Positions 34,487-44,445 of a DNA stretch of 64,000 nt are shown here, piece after piece. The position numbers and the translations under genes were made by a program. The notes under the pieces were generated by a model. The model was given only the letters and a program-made list of their open reading frames with translations. It ran no database searches and had not been told where the DNA came from. The first letter of the stretch is position 1, and every line of letters starts with the position of its first letter. The DNA comes from Rhodococcus sp. G-MC3 (GTDB lineage: Bacteria > Actinomycetota > Actinomycetes > Mycobacteriales > Mycobacteriaceae), in the NCBI RefSeq assembly GCF_030063335.1, contig NZ_JASISW010000009.1, forward strand, positions 124,001 to 188,000. The letters are read 5' to 3'.

Positions 34487-34954
34487 ATGAGCCGACGTAC
34501 CGACAGGGCAGACGATGCCGGACGCCGCGATGAACCCCGCAATTCGGGTGAGTGGCGCGCCGGGGACAACGACGGCACGGCCCAGGTCGAGCAGCGGGTG
34601 TTGACCAAGCCTGCCCGCACCAGCGCGGCAGCCGCATTCGCACTTGCCCTGGGAACTGCAGCGCTGATCTGCGCACTGACGGTGATTTTGTCGCCGATAG
34701 GGCTTGTTCTCGGCATCATCGCGTTGATTCTCGGATTCATCGGCTTGCGCCAAGCTCGTCGGGTTGGCATCACCGGTAAGGGTGTGGCCATTGCAGGAGT
34801 CGTGCTGGGTGCGCTCACAATCATCATCTCGATTGCACTGGCTGCAGGCACAGTGACGCTGTTGAACAACGACTCCGCAGTGGATCGAATCGAGCAGCAA
34901 CTCGACAAGATGCGCGATAAATTGCCTGACAACGTCGAGGTCCCGCAGCCTTGA
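34487..34954 (+). CDS. DUF4190-like membrane protein
   Basis: The 155-aa protein has a 45-residue charged, disordered N-terminus, then two membrane helices (AAFALALGTAALICALTVIL and SPIGLVLGIIALILGFIGLR). The small motif ARRVGITGKGVAIAGVVLG leads to a third helix. The C-terminal IEQQLDKMRDKLPDNVEVP is outside the membrane. This layout is the DUF4190 type common in Actinobacteria, function unknown. It stands alone, followed by the 18-bp repeats. Confidence 0.75.
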   Translation: MSRRTDRADDAGRRDEPRNSGEWRAGDNDGTAQVEQRVLTKPARTSAAAAFALALGTAALICALTVILSPIGLVLGIIALILGFIGLRQARRVGITGKGVAIAGVVLGALTIIISIALAAGTVTLLNNDSAVDRIEQQLDKMRDKLPDNVEVPQP

Positions 34955-34981
34955 CGCCGGGCCGCAGCAGAGATCACTCGA

Positions 34982-35035
34982 AGTATGCCACTGCCACGGA
35001 GTATGCCACTGCCACGAAGTATGCCGTTGCCACAG
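34982..35035 (+). repeat. Three tandem 18-bp repeats
   Basis: AGTATGCCACTGCCACGG, AGTATGCCACTGCCACGA and AGTATGCCGTTGCCACAG follow one another at 34982, 35000 and 35018. They lie between the convergent membrane-protein gene and citE. No stem or coding role is apparent. Confidence 0.85.
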
Positions 35036-35051
35036 TGGCCCTCCTATCACG

Positions 35052-35873
35052 CTATCGGCGGCTGCTCGTTCCGGCGCGCGAGACAATGCGTTGTGCCTGC
35101 TTGATTACCGGCGCGTCCACCATCTGACCATCGAACGCAAAGACACCGCGGTTCGACTTCTCCGCGTCGAGAACCGCTTCGGCCCATCGGATTTCGTCGT
35201 CCGTCGGCGCGTAGGTTTCCCGGACTACCGGTACGTGAGTCGGGTGAATGACCACCTTGCCATCGAAACCGACGGCAACGGCGTCATCCGCTTCTTTCCG
35301 CAGTCCTTCGAGATCGGCGATGTCGAGGTACACGGAGTCCAGTGCCCACAGTCCCCGCGCCTTCGCCGCGAGGAGTGTCTGTGAACGAACGTGGCCGGCG
35401 ACCCCCCGGTATGCGCCGTCCTCGAATCTACTGGCATTACCGCCCAGCGCAGCCACCAAATCTTCGGCACCCCACACAGCCCCGATCGCGTTATCGGCTC
35501 GTAGGGAATCGAACACCATCATCGCACCGAGCGGAGACTCCACCAGAGCGATGACCTCACGAGGCGCTAGCGACTCGATCTGCTCTGCGCTCTCGCATTT
35601 GGGCAGCATTACGAGGTCGTAGTTCGTGAGTTTCAGGGCCTCGAGGTCAGCCGACAGGTCGGCGCTTCCATAAGCGTTTACCCGCACCACCGTCCGCGCA
35701 GGATCGAGTGGGGTGACTACCAAGGCCTCTCGCGCAGCAGCTTTGTCCGACGCTCCGACGCCGTCTTCCAAATCGAGGATCACGACGTCTGCTCGTGCTG
35801 CTGCTTTCTCGAACCGGTCGGGGCGGTCTGCGGGGCAGAACAACCACGCCGGTCCCGGCGGTACCCAGCTCAT
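35052..35873 (-). CDS. CitE-like HpcH/HpaI lyase, probable citramalyl-CoA lyase
   Basis: The 273-aa TIM-barrel lyase has DVVILDLEDGVGASDKAAAR, the arginine in VVRVNAYGS, the metal-ligand glutamate in IALVESPLGAMM and GAVWGAEDLVAALGGN. It corresponds in order to Rv2498c beside Rv2499c and fadE19; that enzyme splits beta-hydroxyacyl-CoAs such as (S)-citramalyl-CoA and helps degrade itaconate. It is last in the accD1-accA1-fadE-maoC-citE operon, and its ATG overlaps the maoC stop (ATGA). Confidence 0.85.
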   Translation of the reverse strand: MSWVPPGPAWLFCPADRPDRFEKAAARADVVILDLEDGVGASDKAAAREALVVTPLDPARTVVRVNAYGSADLSADLEALKLTNYDLVMLPKCESAEQIESLAPREVIALVESPLGAMMVFDSLRADNAIGAVWGAEDLVAALGGNASRFEDGAYRGVAGHVRSQTLLAAKARGLWALDSVYLDIADLEGLRKEADDAVAVGFDGKVVIHPTHVPVVRETYAPTDDEIRWAEAVLDAEKSNRGVFAFDGQMVDAPVIKQAQRIVSRAGTSSRR

Positions 35874-36355
35874 GAATCGTCCCCGGTGGGCCGCAGCTGC
35901 ACGAGAGTTGTGCGGATTGCCTTCACGACGACGTCGCCGTGCTGGTTCTTGCCGGTGTGCTCGAAGGTGACGATTCCTTCACCCGGACGGCTTTTCGATG
36001 TGCGCTTGTCAGTAATGACAGTTTCTGCGTAGAGGGTGTCGCCGTGCACCAGCGGCTTCGGAAACGTGACCTCGGAGAATCCCAGGTTCGCCACGATGGT
36101 TCCCTGTGTCAGCTGCGCAACCGACAATCCCACCACGGTGGAGACGGTGAACATCGAATTGACGAGGCGTTCACCGAATGCTGTCGTTTCGCTGTAAGCG
36201 GCGTCGAGGTGCAGCGCTTGCGTGTTCATCGTCTGCGTGGTGAACAGCGTGTTGTCTGCTTCGGTGATGGTGCGACCGGGACGGTGCTCGTACACAACGC
36301 CAGGTTCCATTTCCTCGAACCACAGGCCACGTTGGCGAATGCGCTTGTCCGTCAT
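35870..36355 (-). CDS. MaoC-like hydratase, probable itaconyl/mesaconyl-CoA hydratase
   Basis: The 161-aa hotdog protein starts with RQRGLWFEEMEPGVVYEHRP and GRTITEADNTLFTTQTMNTQ. The second block holds the hydratase dyad region (Asp in EADNTLF, His in ALHLDAAYS). In the equivalent M. tuberculosis operon Rv2499c sits between fadE19 and citE. It probably hydrates an unsaturated C5-dicarboxyl-CoA to citramalyl-CoA for the lyase next door. It overlaps both neighbours by 4 bp. Confidence 0.85.
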   Translation of the reverse strand: MTDKRIRQRGLWFEEMEPGVVYEHRPGRTITEADNTLFTTQTMNTQALHLDAAYSETTAFGERLVNSMFTVSTVVGLSVAQLTQGTIVANLGFSEVTFPKPLVHGDTLYAETVITDKRTSKSRPGEGIVTFEHTGKNQHGDVVVKAIRTTLVQLRPTGDDS

Positions 36356-37518
36356 AGCCCCAGGCTCCTTGCGATCAGCATGAGTTGCACTTCGGTGGTG
36401 CCTTCACCGATCTCGAGAATTTTGCTGTCGCGATAGTGTCGCGCGACGACGTATTCGTTCATGAACCCGTAACCGCCGTGAATCTGTGTGGCATCACGTG
36501 CATTGTCCATAGCTGCTTCGGAGGCAACGAGTTTGGCAATCGATGCGGCCTTCTTGAACGATTTGCCCGCCAGCATCAGCGAGGCAGCGTCATAGTACGC
36601 AGTACGCGCCGTATGTGCGCGTGCTTCCATCCTTGCAATCTTGAAAGAAATTGCCTGATTGTTGGCTATCGGCTGCCCGAAAGCTTCCCGTTCCTTCGCA
36701 TACTTGATGCTCTCGTCGACGCAACCTTGTGCAGCACCGACCGAGACTGCTGCAATGGCGATACGTCCTTCATCGAGAATATGCAGGAAGTTTGCGTATC
36801 CGCGTCCCTCCTGACCCAACATGTTCTCTTGCGGCACACGGACATCGGTGAAGCTCAGAGGATGCGTATCCGACGCATTCCATCCGACCTTGTTGTACGA
36901 GGGCCCAGCCACGAAGCCCGGTGTGTCAGTTGGAACCAGAATGGACGAAATCTGTTTGCGTCCCGATTCCTCGTCCACGCCGGTCACTGCGGTGACCGTC
37001 ACCAGTTTCGTGATGTCGGTTCCCGAATTCGTGATGAACTGCTTGCTGCCGTTGATGATCCAGTCGCCACCGTCACGCCGCGCGGTGGTCTTGGTACCGC
37101 CCGCATCGCTGCCTGCACCGGGTTCGGTCAGACCGAACGCAGCCAATGCCTTCCCACTGGTCAGCTTTGGCAGCCACTCCTGCTTCTGCGCGTCGTTTCC
37201 GAATCGGTATACCGGCATAGCTCCGAGTGAGACCCCCGCCTCCAGGGTCATCGCTACACTCTGGTCGACTTTGCCCAATTCCTCGAGTGCAAGACAGAGT
37301 GCAAAGTAATCGCCACCCATACCCCCGACCTCTTCCGGGAACGGCAGCCCGAACAGTCCCATGTCCGCCATGCCCGCGACCACCTCGTACGGGAAAGAAT
37401 GCTCCTCGTCATGCTTCGCGGAGACCGGGGCAACGACCGTGCGGGCAAAGTCTGCGACGGATCTGGCTAGCTGCTGATATTCGTCGGGCAAATTGTGTGA
37501 TGACAGGTAGTCGGTCAC
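36352..37518 (-). CDS. FadE19-like acyl-CoA dehydrogenase, probable isovaleryl-CoA dehydrogenase
   Basis: The 388-aa flavoenzyme is full length: [20 protein letters not shown] (FAD/substrate loop), [30 protein letters not shown] and the C-terminal [19 protein letters not shown] with its glutamate intact. Its position between accA1 and maoC matches fadE19. It should dehydrogenate branched short-chain acyl-CoA from leucine. The 4-bp overlaps on both sides show tight operon coupling. Confidence 0.87.
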   Translation of the reverse strand: MTDYLSSHNLPDEYQQLARSVADFARTVVAPVSAKHDEEHSFPYEVVAGMADMGLFGLPFPEEVGGMGGDYFALCLALEELGKVDQSVAMTLEAGVSLGAMPVYRFGNDAQKQEWLPKLTSGKALAAFGLTEPGAGSDAGGTKTTARRDGGDWIINGSKQFITNSGTDITKLVTVTAVTGVDEESGRKQISSILVPTDTPGFVAGPSYNKVGWNASDTHPLSFTDVRVPQENMLGQEGRGYANFLHILDEGRIAIAAVSVGAAQGCVDESIKYAKEREAFGQPIANNQAISFKIARMEARAHTARTAYYDAASLMLAGKSFKKAASIAKLVASEAAMDNARDATQIHGGYGFMNEYVVARHYRDSKILEIGEGTTEVQLMLIARSLGL

Positions 37519-39536
37519 GGCTGGTCCTCACCTTCGAATGTTGGAACGATTCGGGCTAGAAGTTGATCTACACGGACCTGGTCTCCCACCGACACCGCGA
37601 GTTCGACGGTGCCGTCCACTGGGGTGGTCAGTGCGTGTTCCATCTTCATGGCCTCGACCACGACGATGGCAGTACCTGCGGCGACGACATCGCCCGCCGC
37701 TGCGTTGACCGCGATCACGGAACCCGGCATCGGGCTGTTGATCTCCGCGATTCCCGAATGGGCGTCGACTTCTCGCACGCTGGGCTCAGCCACCGCACGG
37801 ACCGACCACGTTCCGTGTTCGCTCGACACCCATGTCGCACCGCCATCTGAGGCGAATCGGAGGGCTTCCCGTCTGCCATCGACAACGACGGTCACGGTGT
37901 CCCCGTCGATCTGTGCACTCAGAGTGGACGGCGAACCCTCGCCGATCTCGACCGTGGCCGAGTTCGGCGAACCAGTGATGGCGACATGCTCCGACCGCTC
38001 ACCTGCAGTCAAGCGAACCGTGTATGGGGCGGTGGCCCCGACGCGCCAGCCGGTCGGCGTCGACCAGATGTCGTCGTGAGCGCTCGCCCAAGAGGACAGC
38101 CACAGCACCGCGGCGGCGGCAATCAATGCCTGGTCCGAAACCGGCGCAGCGGTGAAGTCCTCCAGCCTCCGGTCGAGCAATCCGGTATCCAGCTTGCCTG
38201 CTCGTACGTCTTCGTCGGCAAGCAGGAACCGTGCAAATTCGATGTTGGTGACGACGCCGAGCACCGCGGTCCCGGACAGCGCGCGATCCAGCGTGCGCAG
38301 AGCAGTGGCGCGATCGGGACCATGTGCGATGACCTTGGATAACATCGGGTCGTAGTTGCTACCGACATCGGTGCCGACGGCGAGGCCCGAATCGACACGG
38401 ATTCCGGGTCCTGACGGCTCACGTAGTCCGACGACCGAACCACCGGTCGGCAGGAAACCTCGGCTCGGATCCTCGGCGTAGACCCGCGCTTCGATGGCGT
38501 GACCGGTCATTGTCACGTCATCCTGAGTGATGGCCAGTTGCTCACCTGCGGCCACCCGAACTTGCCACTCGACGAGGTCGAATCCGGTCACGAGCTCGGT
38601 GACCGGGTGTTCCACCTGCAGTCGGGTGTTCATCTCCATGAAGAAGAACTCGTCCGGGCTGTCGGCGGAGACGATGAATTCGACCGTCCCGGCACCGGCG
38701 TAGTTCACGCTGCGCGCAGTGTTGCACGCCGCCTCACCGATGCGCGCCCGGGTTGCCTCGTCGAGGAGGGGCGATGGAGCCTCCTCGATGACCTTCTGGT
38801 GGCGGCGCTGCAAGCTGCACTCTCGCTCGCCGAGGTGGATGACGTTGCCGTGCTCGTCGGCCAGGATCTGGACCTCGATGTGTCTGGGACGCAGCACGAA
38901 TCGTTCCAAGAACAAGGTGTCGTCACCGAACGAAGACGCCGCTTCACGGCGCGCGCTGGCGAGAGCGGCAGGCAGATCTTCGGTGCGCTCGACCAGACGC
39001 ATACCCTTGCCTCCGCCACCTGCTGATGGCTTCACCAGAACCGGGAAACCTACTTCTTCAGCCCCTGCAACAAGGTCGGCATCGGTGAGCCCTGGCCTGG
39101 AGATGCCGGGGACGACAGGGACTCCGAACCTCGACACCGCGTCCTTGGCTGTGATCTTGTCACCCATTACCTCGATAGCCGACGCAGGCGGACCGAGGAA
39201 TGCAATATCGGCCGACGCGCACGCGGCAGCGAATTCCGAATTTTCGGAAAGGAATCCGTAACCGGGATGGATCGCTTGCGCTCCGGTCGACTTGGCAGCT
39301 TCGATCACCTTCGAAATCGAAAGGTAACTTTCGCTGGCGCTCGCGGGACCCAAGCGGACGGCGGTGTCAGCTTCGGCAACATGTCTGGCGTTCACGTCGG
39401 CGTCGCTGTACACAGCCACCGATCGGATACCCATGCGGCGCAAAGTTCGCGCGACACGGACGGCGATTTCACCGCGGTTCGCGATCAGGACGGTATCGAT
39501 CTGTTTGGTCACGCTGTCCATTTTCTCGGTACTCAC
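37515..39536 (-). CDS. accA1: AccA1, biotin carboxylase/carrier subunit of methylcrotonyl-type carboxylase
   Basis: The 673-aa protein has an ATP-grasp biotin carboxylase ([20 protein letters not shown] at the start; [32 protein letters not shown]), a linker domain, and a C-terminal carrier domain with the biotinyl lysine in [14 protein letters not shown] 39536 overlaps the accD1 stop (GTGA); an upstream frame to 39647 lies within accD1. With AccD1 it carboxylates 3-methylcrotonyl-CoA in leucine breakdown. Confidence 0.92.
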   Translation of the reverse strand: MSTEKMDSVTKQIDTVLIANRGEIAVRVARTLRRMGIRSVAVYSDADVNARHVAEADTAVRLGPASASESYLSISKVIEAAKSTGAQAIHPGYGFLSENSEFAAACASADIAFLGPPASAIEVMGDKITAKDAVSRFGVPVVPGISRPGLTDADLVAGAEEVGFPVLVKPSAGGGGKGMRLVERTEDLPAALASARREAASSFGDDTLFLERFVLRPRHIEVQILADEHGNVIHLGERECSLQRRHQKVIEEAPSPLLDEATRARIGEAACNTARSVNYAGAGTVEFIVSADSPDEFFFMEMNTRLQVEHPVTELVTGFDLVEWQVRVAAGEQLAITQDDVTMTGHAIEARVYAEDPSRGFLPTGGSVVGLREPSGPGIRVDSGLAVGTDVGSNYDPMLSKVIAHGPDRATALRTLDRALSGTAVLGVVTNIEFARFLLADEDVRAGKLDTGLLDRRLEDFTAAPVSDQALIAAAAVLWLSSWASAHDDIWSTPTGWRVGATAPYTVRLTAGERSEHVAITGSPNSATVEIGEGSPSTLSAQIDGDTVTVVVDGRREALRFASDGGATWVSSEHGTWSVRAVAEPSVREVDAHSGIAEINSPMPGSVIAVNAAAGDVVAAGTAIVVVEAMKMEHALTTPVDGTVELAVSVGDQVRVDQLLARIVPTFEGEDQP

Positions 39537-41110
39537 ATTCTGAAAACGCCATAGGAAACCGGCGCGAGCGGCGCGTTGGCGCACGCTCCCAACGCCAGTC
39601 CGAGAACTTGCCTTGTATCCGCCGGGTCGATGATGCCGTCGTCCCACAAGCGAGCGGTCGAGTAATAGGGGCTGCCCTGGGTTTCGTACTGCTCACGGAT
39701 CGGAGCTTTGAACGACTCCTGTTCTTCGTCCGACCACGGTTTTCCTGCCGCGTCCTGCTGCTCACTACGCACGGTGGCGAGCACGGACGCTGCTTGTTCT
39801 CCTCCCATCACCGAGATACGAGCATTGGGCCACATGAACAGGAATCGCGGTGAGTAAGCACGACCACACATCGAATAGTTGCCTGCACCGTAGGAACCGC
39901 CGATGACAACAGTCAATTTCGGGACCCTGGCACATGCCACCGCAGTGACCATCTTCGCGCCGTGTTTGGCGATGCCGCCGGCCTCGTAGTCACGGCCGAC
40001 CATGAAACCGGAAAGATTCTGCAGAAACACAAGCGGAATGCTCCGCTTGTCGCACAGTTCGATGAAATGCGCGCCCTTCATTGCAGATTCGGAAAAGAGC
40101 ACACCATTGTTGGCAATAATTCCCACGGGATGTCCATGGATATGTGCAAAGCCCGTAACGAGGGTCTTGCCGTACTCGGCCTTGAATTCATCGAATTCGC
40201 CCGCGTCGACCACCCTGGTTATCACCTCGCGCACGTCGTAGGGGGTTCGCGGATCGGTGGGAACGAGATCGTAGATTTCTGACTGGTCTGCGATCGGGTC
40301 CCTGGTGGGCAGGACATCCCAGGGTCTCGGTGTCCGCGGCCCCAGCGACCCGACGATCTTGCGAACGCGCTGCAAAGCATCCCTGTCGTCCTCCGCGAGA
40401 TGATCGGTCACACCGGACACCTTCGAGTGGAGATCTCCGCCACCGAGTTCCTCGGCAGTGACGATCTCACCCGTAGCCGCCTTCACCAACGGCGGACCAC
40501 CGAGGAAAATTGTGCCCTGATTCTTGACGATGATGGCCTCGTCGCTCATCGCAGGAACATAAGCGCCGCCTGCGGTGCACGAGCCCATCACAGCAGCGAT
40601 CTGCGCAATTCCTTTGGCGCTCAACGTCGCCTGATTGTAGAAGATGCGCCCGAAGTGGTCGCGGTCCGGAAAAACCTCATCCTGTCGCGGTAGGAACGCC
40701 CCACCGGAGTCGACGAGATAGATGCACGGCAACGTGTTCTGGAGTGCGATCTCCTGTGCTCGCAGATGCTTCTTGACGGTCATCGGGTAGTAGGTTCCAC
40801 CTTTGACCGTTGCATCGTTCGCAACGATGACGCATTCGCGTCCCGAGACGCGGCCGATTCCGGCAATGACGCCTGCGCCAGGGCACTCGTCGTCGTACAA
40901 GCCGTTGGCGGCGAGCGGCGCGATCTCGAGGAACGGACTGCCCTGGTCCAGCAGTTCGTTCACGCGATCGCGAGGCAGCAACTTACCTCTGGCGACATGA
41001 CGCTCCCGCGATTTTTCACTGCCACCCAAAGCAGCCAAAGCGAGTCGCTCGGCAAGCTGGCTGGTCAGAAGCTCGTGCTCTGCCCTGTTCGCAGCGGTAT
41101 CGATCGCCAT
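39533..41110 (-). CDS. accD1: AccD1, carboxyltransferase subunit of methylcrotonyl-type carboxylase
   Basis: The 525-aa crotonase-superfamily carboxyltransferase has [40 protein letters not shown] (first oxyanion region) and [20 protein letters not shown] (second). The [11 protein letters not shown] stretch is typical of methylcrotonyl-CoA carboxylase beta chains. ATG 41110 is used. It is first in its operon, divergent from the TetR gene with operator-like repeats between. Confidence 0.92.
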   Translation of the reverse strand: MAIDTAANRAEHELLTSQLAERLALAALGGSEKSRERHVARGKLLPRDRVNELLDQGSPFLEIAPLAANGLYDDECPGAGVIAGIGRVSGRECVIVANDATVKGGTYYPMTVKKHLRAQEIALQNTLPCIYLVDSGGAFLPRQDEVFPDRDHFGRIFYNQATLSAKGIAQIAAVMGSCTAGGAYVPAMSDEAIIVKNQGTIFLGGPPLVKAATGEIVTAEELGGGDLHSKVSGVTDHLAEDDRDALQRVRKIVGSLGPRTPRPWDVLPTRDPIADQSEIYDLVPTDPRTPYDVREVITRVVDAGEFDEFKAEYGKTLVTGFAHIHGHPVGIIANNGVLFSESAMKGAHFIELCDKRSIPLVFLQNLSGFMVGRDYEAGGIAKHGAKMVTAVACARVPKLTVVIGGSYGAGNYSMCGRAYSPRFLFMWPNARISVMGGEQAASVLATVRSEQQDAAGKPWSDEEQESFKAPIREQYETQGSPYYSTARLWDDGIIDPADTRQVLGLALGACANAPLAPVSYGVFRM

Positions 41111-41147
41111 GTTGTGCGCCCTCGGTCTCGTAGTTCGAAAACCAGAA

Positions 41148-41169
41148 TCAGTTAACAAGAAGTAACTGA
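41148..41169. promoter_or_regulatory. TetR operator candidate between accD1 and the BkaR-like gene
   Basis: TCAGTTA and TAACTGA are perfect 7-bp arms around 8 bases (22 bp in all), in an AT-rich 119-bp divergent promoter. A second palindrome TAGTAAACTA lies at 41175-41184. One dimer site here could control both the carboxylase operon and the regulator. Confidence 0.6.
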
Positions 41170-41229
41170 AACTATAGTAAACTACGATTAACCGAGTTGT
41201 CCAACGTCGATTCCAAAAATGGGGGGGTC

Positions 41230-41838
41230 ATGGCCGCACAAGAACCTGAAGCAAGGCCGCTGACCTTGCGGGATCAACGCAAGGCGGAACGACGCCATCA
41301 ACTTCTCACCGCGGCGGCCTCACTGTTTGCAGAACGAGGTTTTGCATCGGTGCGATTGGAAGACCTGGGTGCTGCAGTGGGGATCAGTGGTCCTGCTGTC
41401 TACCGACACTTCCCCAACAAGGAGGCCGTGTTGGTCGAACTGCTTGTGGGGATCTCGCAGTTTCTCCTCGACGGAGGCAAAAAAGTTGTCACACAACACA
41501 CTGCGAGCGACGTTGCCCTGGACCAGTTGATCGAGTTTCACCTCGACTTCGCGTTCGACTCCCCCGCCTACATCCGAATACAGGACCGAGATCTGGAAAC
41601 ACTCCCTGACACAGCGCGGCGGAAGGTTCGACGGATGCAGCGTGAATACGTCGAACTGTGGGTGACCACCCTGTGCGCCACCGATGCATCCCTGGGCGAG
41701 AACGACGCGAGAACCACGGCACATGCGGTATTCGGACTCATCAACTCCACCCCGTACAGCGCGGGCAAGACTCCTTCCAGAAGTACCCGTTCGATATTGC
41801 GCACCATGACGATCGGCGCCCTCGGGTTGCCCGCATGA
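41230..41838 (+). CDS. TetR-family regulator, BkaR-like, of the leucine operon
   Basis: The 202-aa TetR protein has HQLLTAAASLFAERGFASVR, LEDLGAAVGISGPAVYRHF and PNKEAVLVELLV as HTH, then a ligand domain. It is divergent from accD1. In mycobacteria the regulator at this locus (Rv2506, BkaR) represses the branched-chain keto acid genes, so this assignment follows from position and family. ATG 41230 follows a run of G residues that includes a ribosome site. Confidence 0.83.
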   Translation: MAAQEPEARPLTLRDQRKAERRHQLLTAAASLFAERGFASVRLEDLGAAVGISGPAVYRHFPNKEAVLVELLVGISQFLLDGGKKVVTQHTASDVALDQLIEFHLDFAFDSPAYIRIQDRDLETLPDTARRKVRRMQREYVELWVTTLCATDASLGENDARTTAHAVFGLINSTPYSAGKTPSRSTRSILRTMTIGALGLPA

Positions 41839-42372
41839 AGCAGGAACATCGAGGGCTCGCTGCATGCCGAGACTGCACTTGTCCAACCATTTTCCGCGAC
41901 AGCACGGTGTAGTACCGAGCGGTGAACAAGACCACCAGGCCTCATCCCAGATCGCGCTTCGAGCAATATATAGCACGCGTATCCTGAAGTGCTGCAATCG
42001 ATTCCTGACAGTCCAATCTGGACCCTCACTGTATTCGAAGGAGGCTCGTCACCAGATGTCTCTCCATTGACTTCGTGAGAACACTGCGCGGCGCAGAGGT
42101 GCTACGCCGAGCATCGCCGCCGCTACCGATGGCCACCGTCGTTGTTCAGGTGCGGCACGTACAACGCAATTGGGGGCTCGGCTGACCGCACAGCTATTCA
42201 TCGCTCTCCAGTCGATTCGAGAAACGCGATGGCAATCGTGACGTCCGATCCGTCGATCGGCTTCGCCCCGCTGCCGTGAAGGTGCGGCACAGCGATCGTA
42301 CGGTTGCAGTGTCGCTCTTGATTCCGACCGATGGTGTACAGGACGGTACCTCGACATGACTGGAGGCTGGAA
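41839..42372. other. 534-bp stretch before the lipid cassette
   Basis: No gene of normal size is supported. It holds a mini-frame with a strong ribosome site (GAAGGAGG at 42037-42044, ATG 42056, stop 42068: Met-Ser-Leu-His). This could be a leader peptide or a remnant. The promoter of the desaturase cassette must be within it, but I cannot place it. Confidence 0.45.
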
Positions 42373-43341
42373 TTGACCGAACTATCAGACGATCGGCCAA
42401 TCATTTCACGGCGCAAGACAATCAGTAATTCCTATCTTCACCGGCTTCAGCGTCGTCACTTCATACTCTTCGATATCCTCCCGATCGTCGGGACTCTGGC
42501 CGCTGTCGGGTTCCTCACCGTCCAGCCTTTCGGTGTCACCGAACTCGGGCTCTTCTTCTCCATGTGGCTGGTCACCGGACTCGGTATCACCGCCGGCTAC
42601 CACCGGTTGTTCACCCATCGCAGCTACAAGGCCGCTCCGTGGGTGTGCGCGGTACTCGCCATCGCCGGGTCCATGGCCGGCCAAGGCCCAGTCGTTTCCT
42701 GGGTTGCGCTGCATCGCCGGCACCACGAGTGCAGTGACCGCGAAGGTGATCCGCACTCGCCGAACTTGGAGGGTTCAGGTGTCCGCGGACGGATTCGCGG
42801 TCTCGCCCATTCGCACTTTCTCTGGATGCGAAGGCATGACTACCCGAACGTTGTTCACTACGCACCCGATCTGCTGAGAAACGCTCTTGTCATGAGGATC
42901 TCACGCCGCTACCACGTGTGGGTGATACTGGGATTGGTGCTTCCAGCGGCCATCGGCGGCCTTGTTGGTTGGAGTTGGCAAGGAGCCGTGAGCGGGCTTC
43001 TGTGGGGTGGTTTCGTCCGAATGTTCGTCCTCGAACATATCGTCTGGGCGATCAATTCCTTCTTGCACATGTTTGGAACGCGTCCCTACGAGTCGCGCGA
43101 ACACAGCCGCAACGCCGGAATTTTGGCCCTTGTGACGTTCGGCGAGTCATGGCATAACAACCACCATGCGTTCCCGGATTCCGCATCGTTCGGAATCGAT
43201 TGGTATCGCTTCGACCCTGGGTACTGGTTGATCAAATTCTTGTCCATTGTCGGCGCGGTTCACGATGTGGGAATTCCGACCACCGAGCGCCGGCACTCCA
43301 AGCGTGTACGCCACCACACAGTCTCAGGAGCAAGGTCATGA
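42373..43341 (+). CDS. Membrane fatty acid desaturase (stearoyl-CoA desaturase/DesA3 family)
   Basis: About 322 aa. Three histidine boxes of a di-iron membrane desaturase are intact: HRLFTH (box 1), HRRHH (box 2) and HNNHH (box 3, in ESWHNNHHAFP). Four hydrophobic segments flank them. The start is uncertain: TTG 42373 after GGAGGCTGGAA is preferred, GTG 42331 is possible. It is coupled by ATGA to an acyl carrier protein, so the substrate is probably ACP-bound acyl, as for the JamB-type enzymes of alkyne cassettes. A delta-9 acyl-CoA desaturase is the alternative. Confidence 0.88.
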   Translation: MTELSDDRPIISRRKTISNSYLHRLQRRHFILFDILPIVGTLAAVGFLTVQPFGVTELGLFFSMWLVTGLGITAGYHRLFTHRSYKAAPWVCAVLAIAGSMAGQGPVVSWVALHRRHHECSDREGDPHSPNLEGSGVRGRIRGLAHSHFLWMRRHDYPNVVHYAPDLLRNALVMRISRRYHVWVILGLVLPAAIGGLVGWSWQGAVSGLLWGGFVRMFVLEHIVWAINSFLHMFGTRPYESREHSRNAGILALVTFGESWHNNHHAFPDSASFGIDWYRFDPGYWLIKFLSIVGAVHDVGIPTTERRHSKRVRHHTVSGARS

Positions 43342-43589
43342 CCGACATACTCACGCAGCACTCCATCGCGCAATGGTGCCAAGATTACGTCGCCGGCCTG
43401 CTGGAAGTGCCCGCGGGCACGATCGCGCTCGACGCTACGTTCGACCGTCTGGGCATCGACTCGGCCCACGCCGTCGCACTGCTCATAGAGATCGAGTCTC
43501 GTTACGGCGTAGATCTCCCGCCCGAGGCATTGTTCGAGAATCCGACCCTGGATGCGGTCGCCCAGTACTTGTACGAGCATTCGAGCTGA
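43338..43589 (+). CDS. Stand-alone acyl carrier protein
   Basis: The 83-aa protein has the ACP helix II motif with the phosphopantetheine serine: FDRLGIDSAHAVALLIEIE. The rest (YGVDLPPEALFENPTLDAVA) is like polyketide/NRPS-type discrete carriers, not the housekeeping AcpP. ATG 43338 overlaps the desaturase stop; the methyltransferase begins one base after its own stop. It is the presumed scaffold on which the fatty chain is activated, desaturated and modified. Confidence 0.9.
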   Translation: MTDILTQHSIAQWCQDYVAGLLEVPAGTIALDATFDRLGIDSAHAVALLIEIESRYGVDLPPEALFENPTLDAVAQYLYEHSS

Positions 43590-43590
43590 C

Positions 43591-44445
43591 ATGCAGACCG
43601 CGGAAGCCATCAGGTATCACTACGATGTCGGCAACGACTTCTACCGGCTCTGGCTCGACGGGTCATTGTCTTATTCGTGCGCTTTCCAAGAGCCCGGTGA
43701 CTCGCTCGAGCAGGCCCAAGACCGCAAACTGCGATGGCATCTCGACGCCGTCGATGCAGACGAGGCGCGCAGTCTCTTGGACATCGGATGCGGATGGGGC
43801 GGACTGCTCGAGCGCGCATCACTTGGCCGCGGTGTCGATCGTTGCGTCGGTCTCACGCTGAGTGACGAACAGGCGCAACATGTTCGGAGCCGCGCAATTC
43901 CCGGAGTCGAGGTGTTTACCAAGAACTGGAGGGACTACCAGCCACCGGAGCACGTCGACGCCATCGTCTCGATAGGCGCATTCGAGCACTTCGCCCGGCC
44001 CACCGATTCACCTACCGACAAGATTGCGATCTATCGCGAGTTTTTCACACGCTGCGCCGGATGGCTCACCGACGGTGGAGTCCTGTCGCTGCAGACCATC
44101 GCGTACGCCAACATGTCACCGTCGGACGCGAACGGCTTCATCGCCAACGACATATTTCCAGACGCCGATCTGCCGACTCTCGCCGAGATCGCGACGGCCA
44201 CCGACGAAATCTTCGAGATCGTCACATTACGCAACGACCGGGCCGACTACGCCTGGACCTGCGAGGAATGGGCAGCCAGACTTCGCGCTCAGCGGCCGCA
44301 GGCGGTCGACCTGGTCGGCGATGATGTCGTGCAACGATACGAGCGGTATCTGAAGATGTCGGCACTCGGATTCAGAATGGGCAAGATCGGACTGCTGCGA
44401 ATCGTGTTGCGTCCATACGTCGGCCATTTCGGAGGTCGACGATGA
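43591..44445 (+). CDS. SAM-dependent methyltransferase, cyclopropane-fatty-acid-synthase family
   Basis: The 284-aa enzyme has the CFA-synthase/mycolate-cyclopropanase pattern: AIRYHYDVGNDFYRLWLDGS, LSYSCAF, the SAM site LLDIGCGWGGLLERA, and IVSIGAFEHFARP for the bicarbonate/active-site helix. It also has YREFFTRCAGWLTDGGVLSL. It could cyclopropanate, methylate or methylenate a double bond made by the desaturase. The ACP beside it suggests an ACP-bound chain rather than phospholipid. Its stop overlaps the P450 start. Confidence 0.87.
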   Translation: MQTAEAIRYHYDVGNDFYRLWLDGSLSYSCAFQEPGDSLEQAQDRKLRWHLDAVDADEARSLLDIGCGWGGLLERASLGRGVDRCVGLTLSDEQAQHVRSRAIPGVEVFTKNWRDYQPPEHVDAIVSIGAFEHFARPTDSPTDKIAIYREFFTRCAGWLTDGGVLSLQTIAYANMSPSDANGFIANDIFPDADLPTLAEIATATDEIFEIVTLRNDRADYAWTCEEWAARLRAQRPQAVDLVGDDVVQRYERYLKMSALGFRMGKIGLLRIVLRPYVGHFGGRR

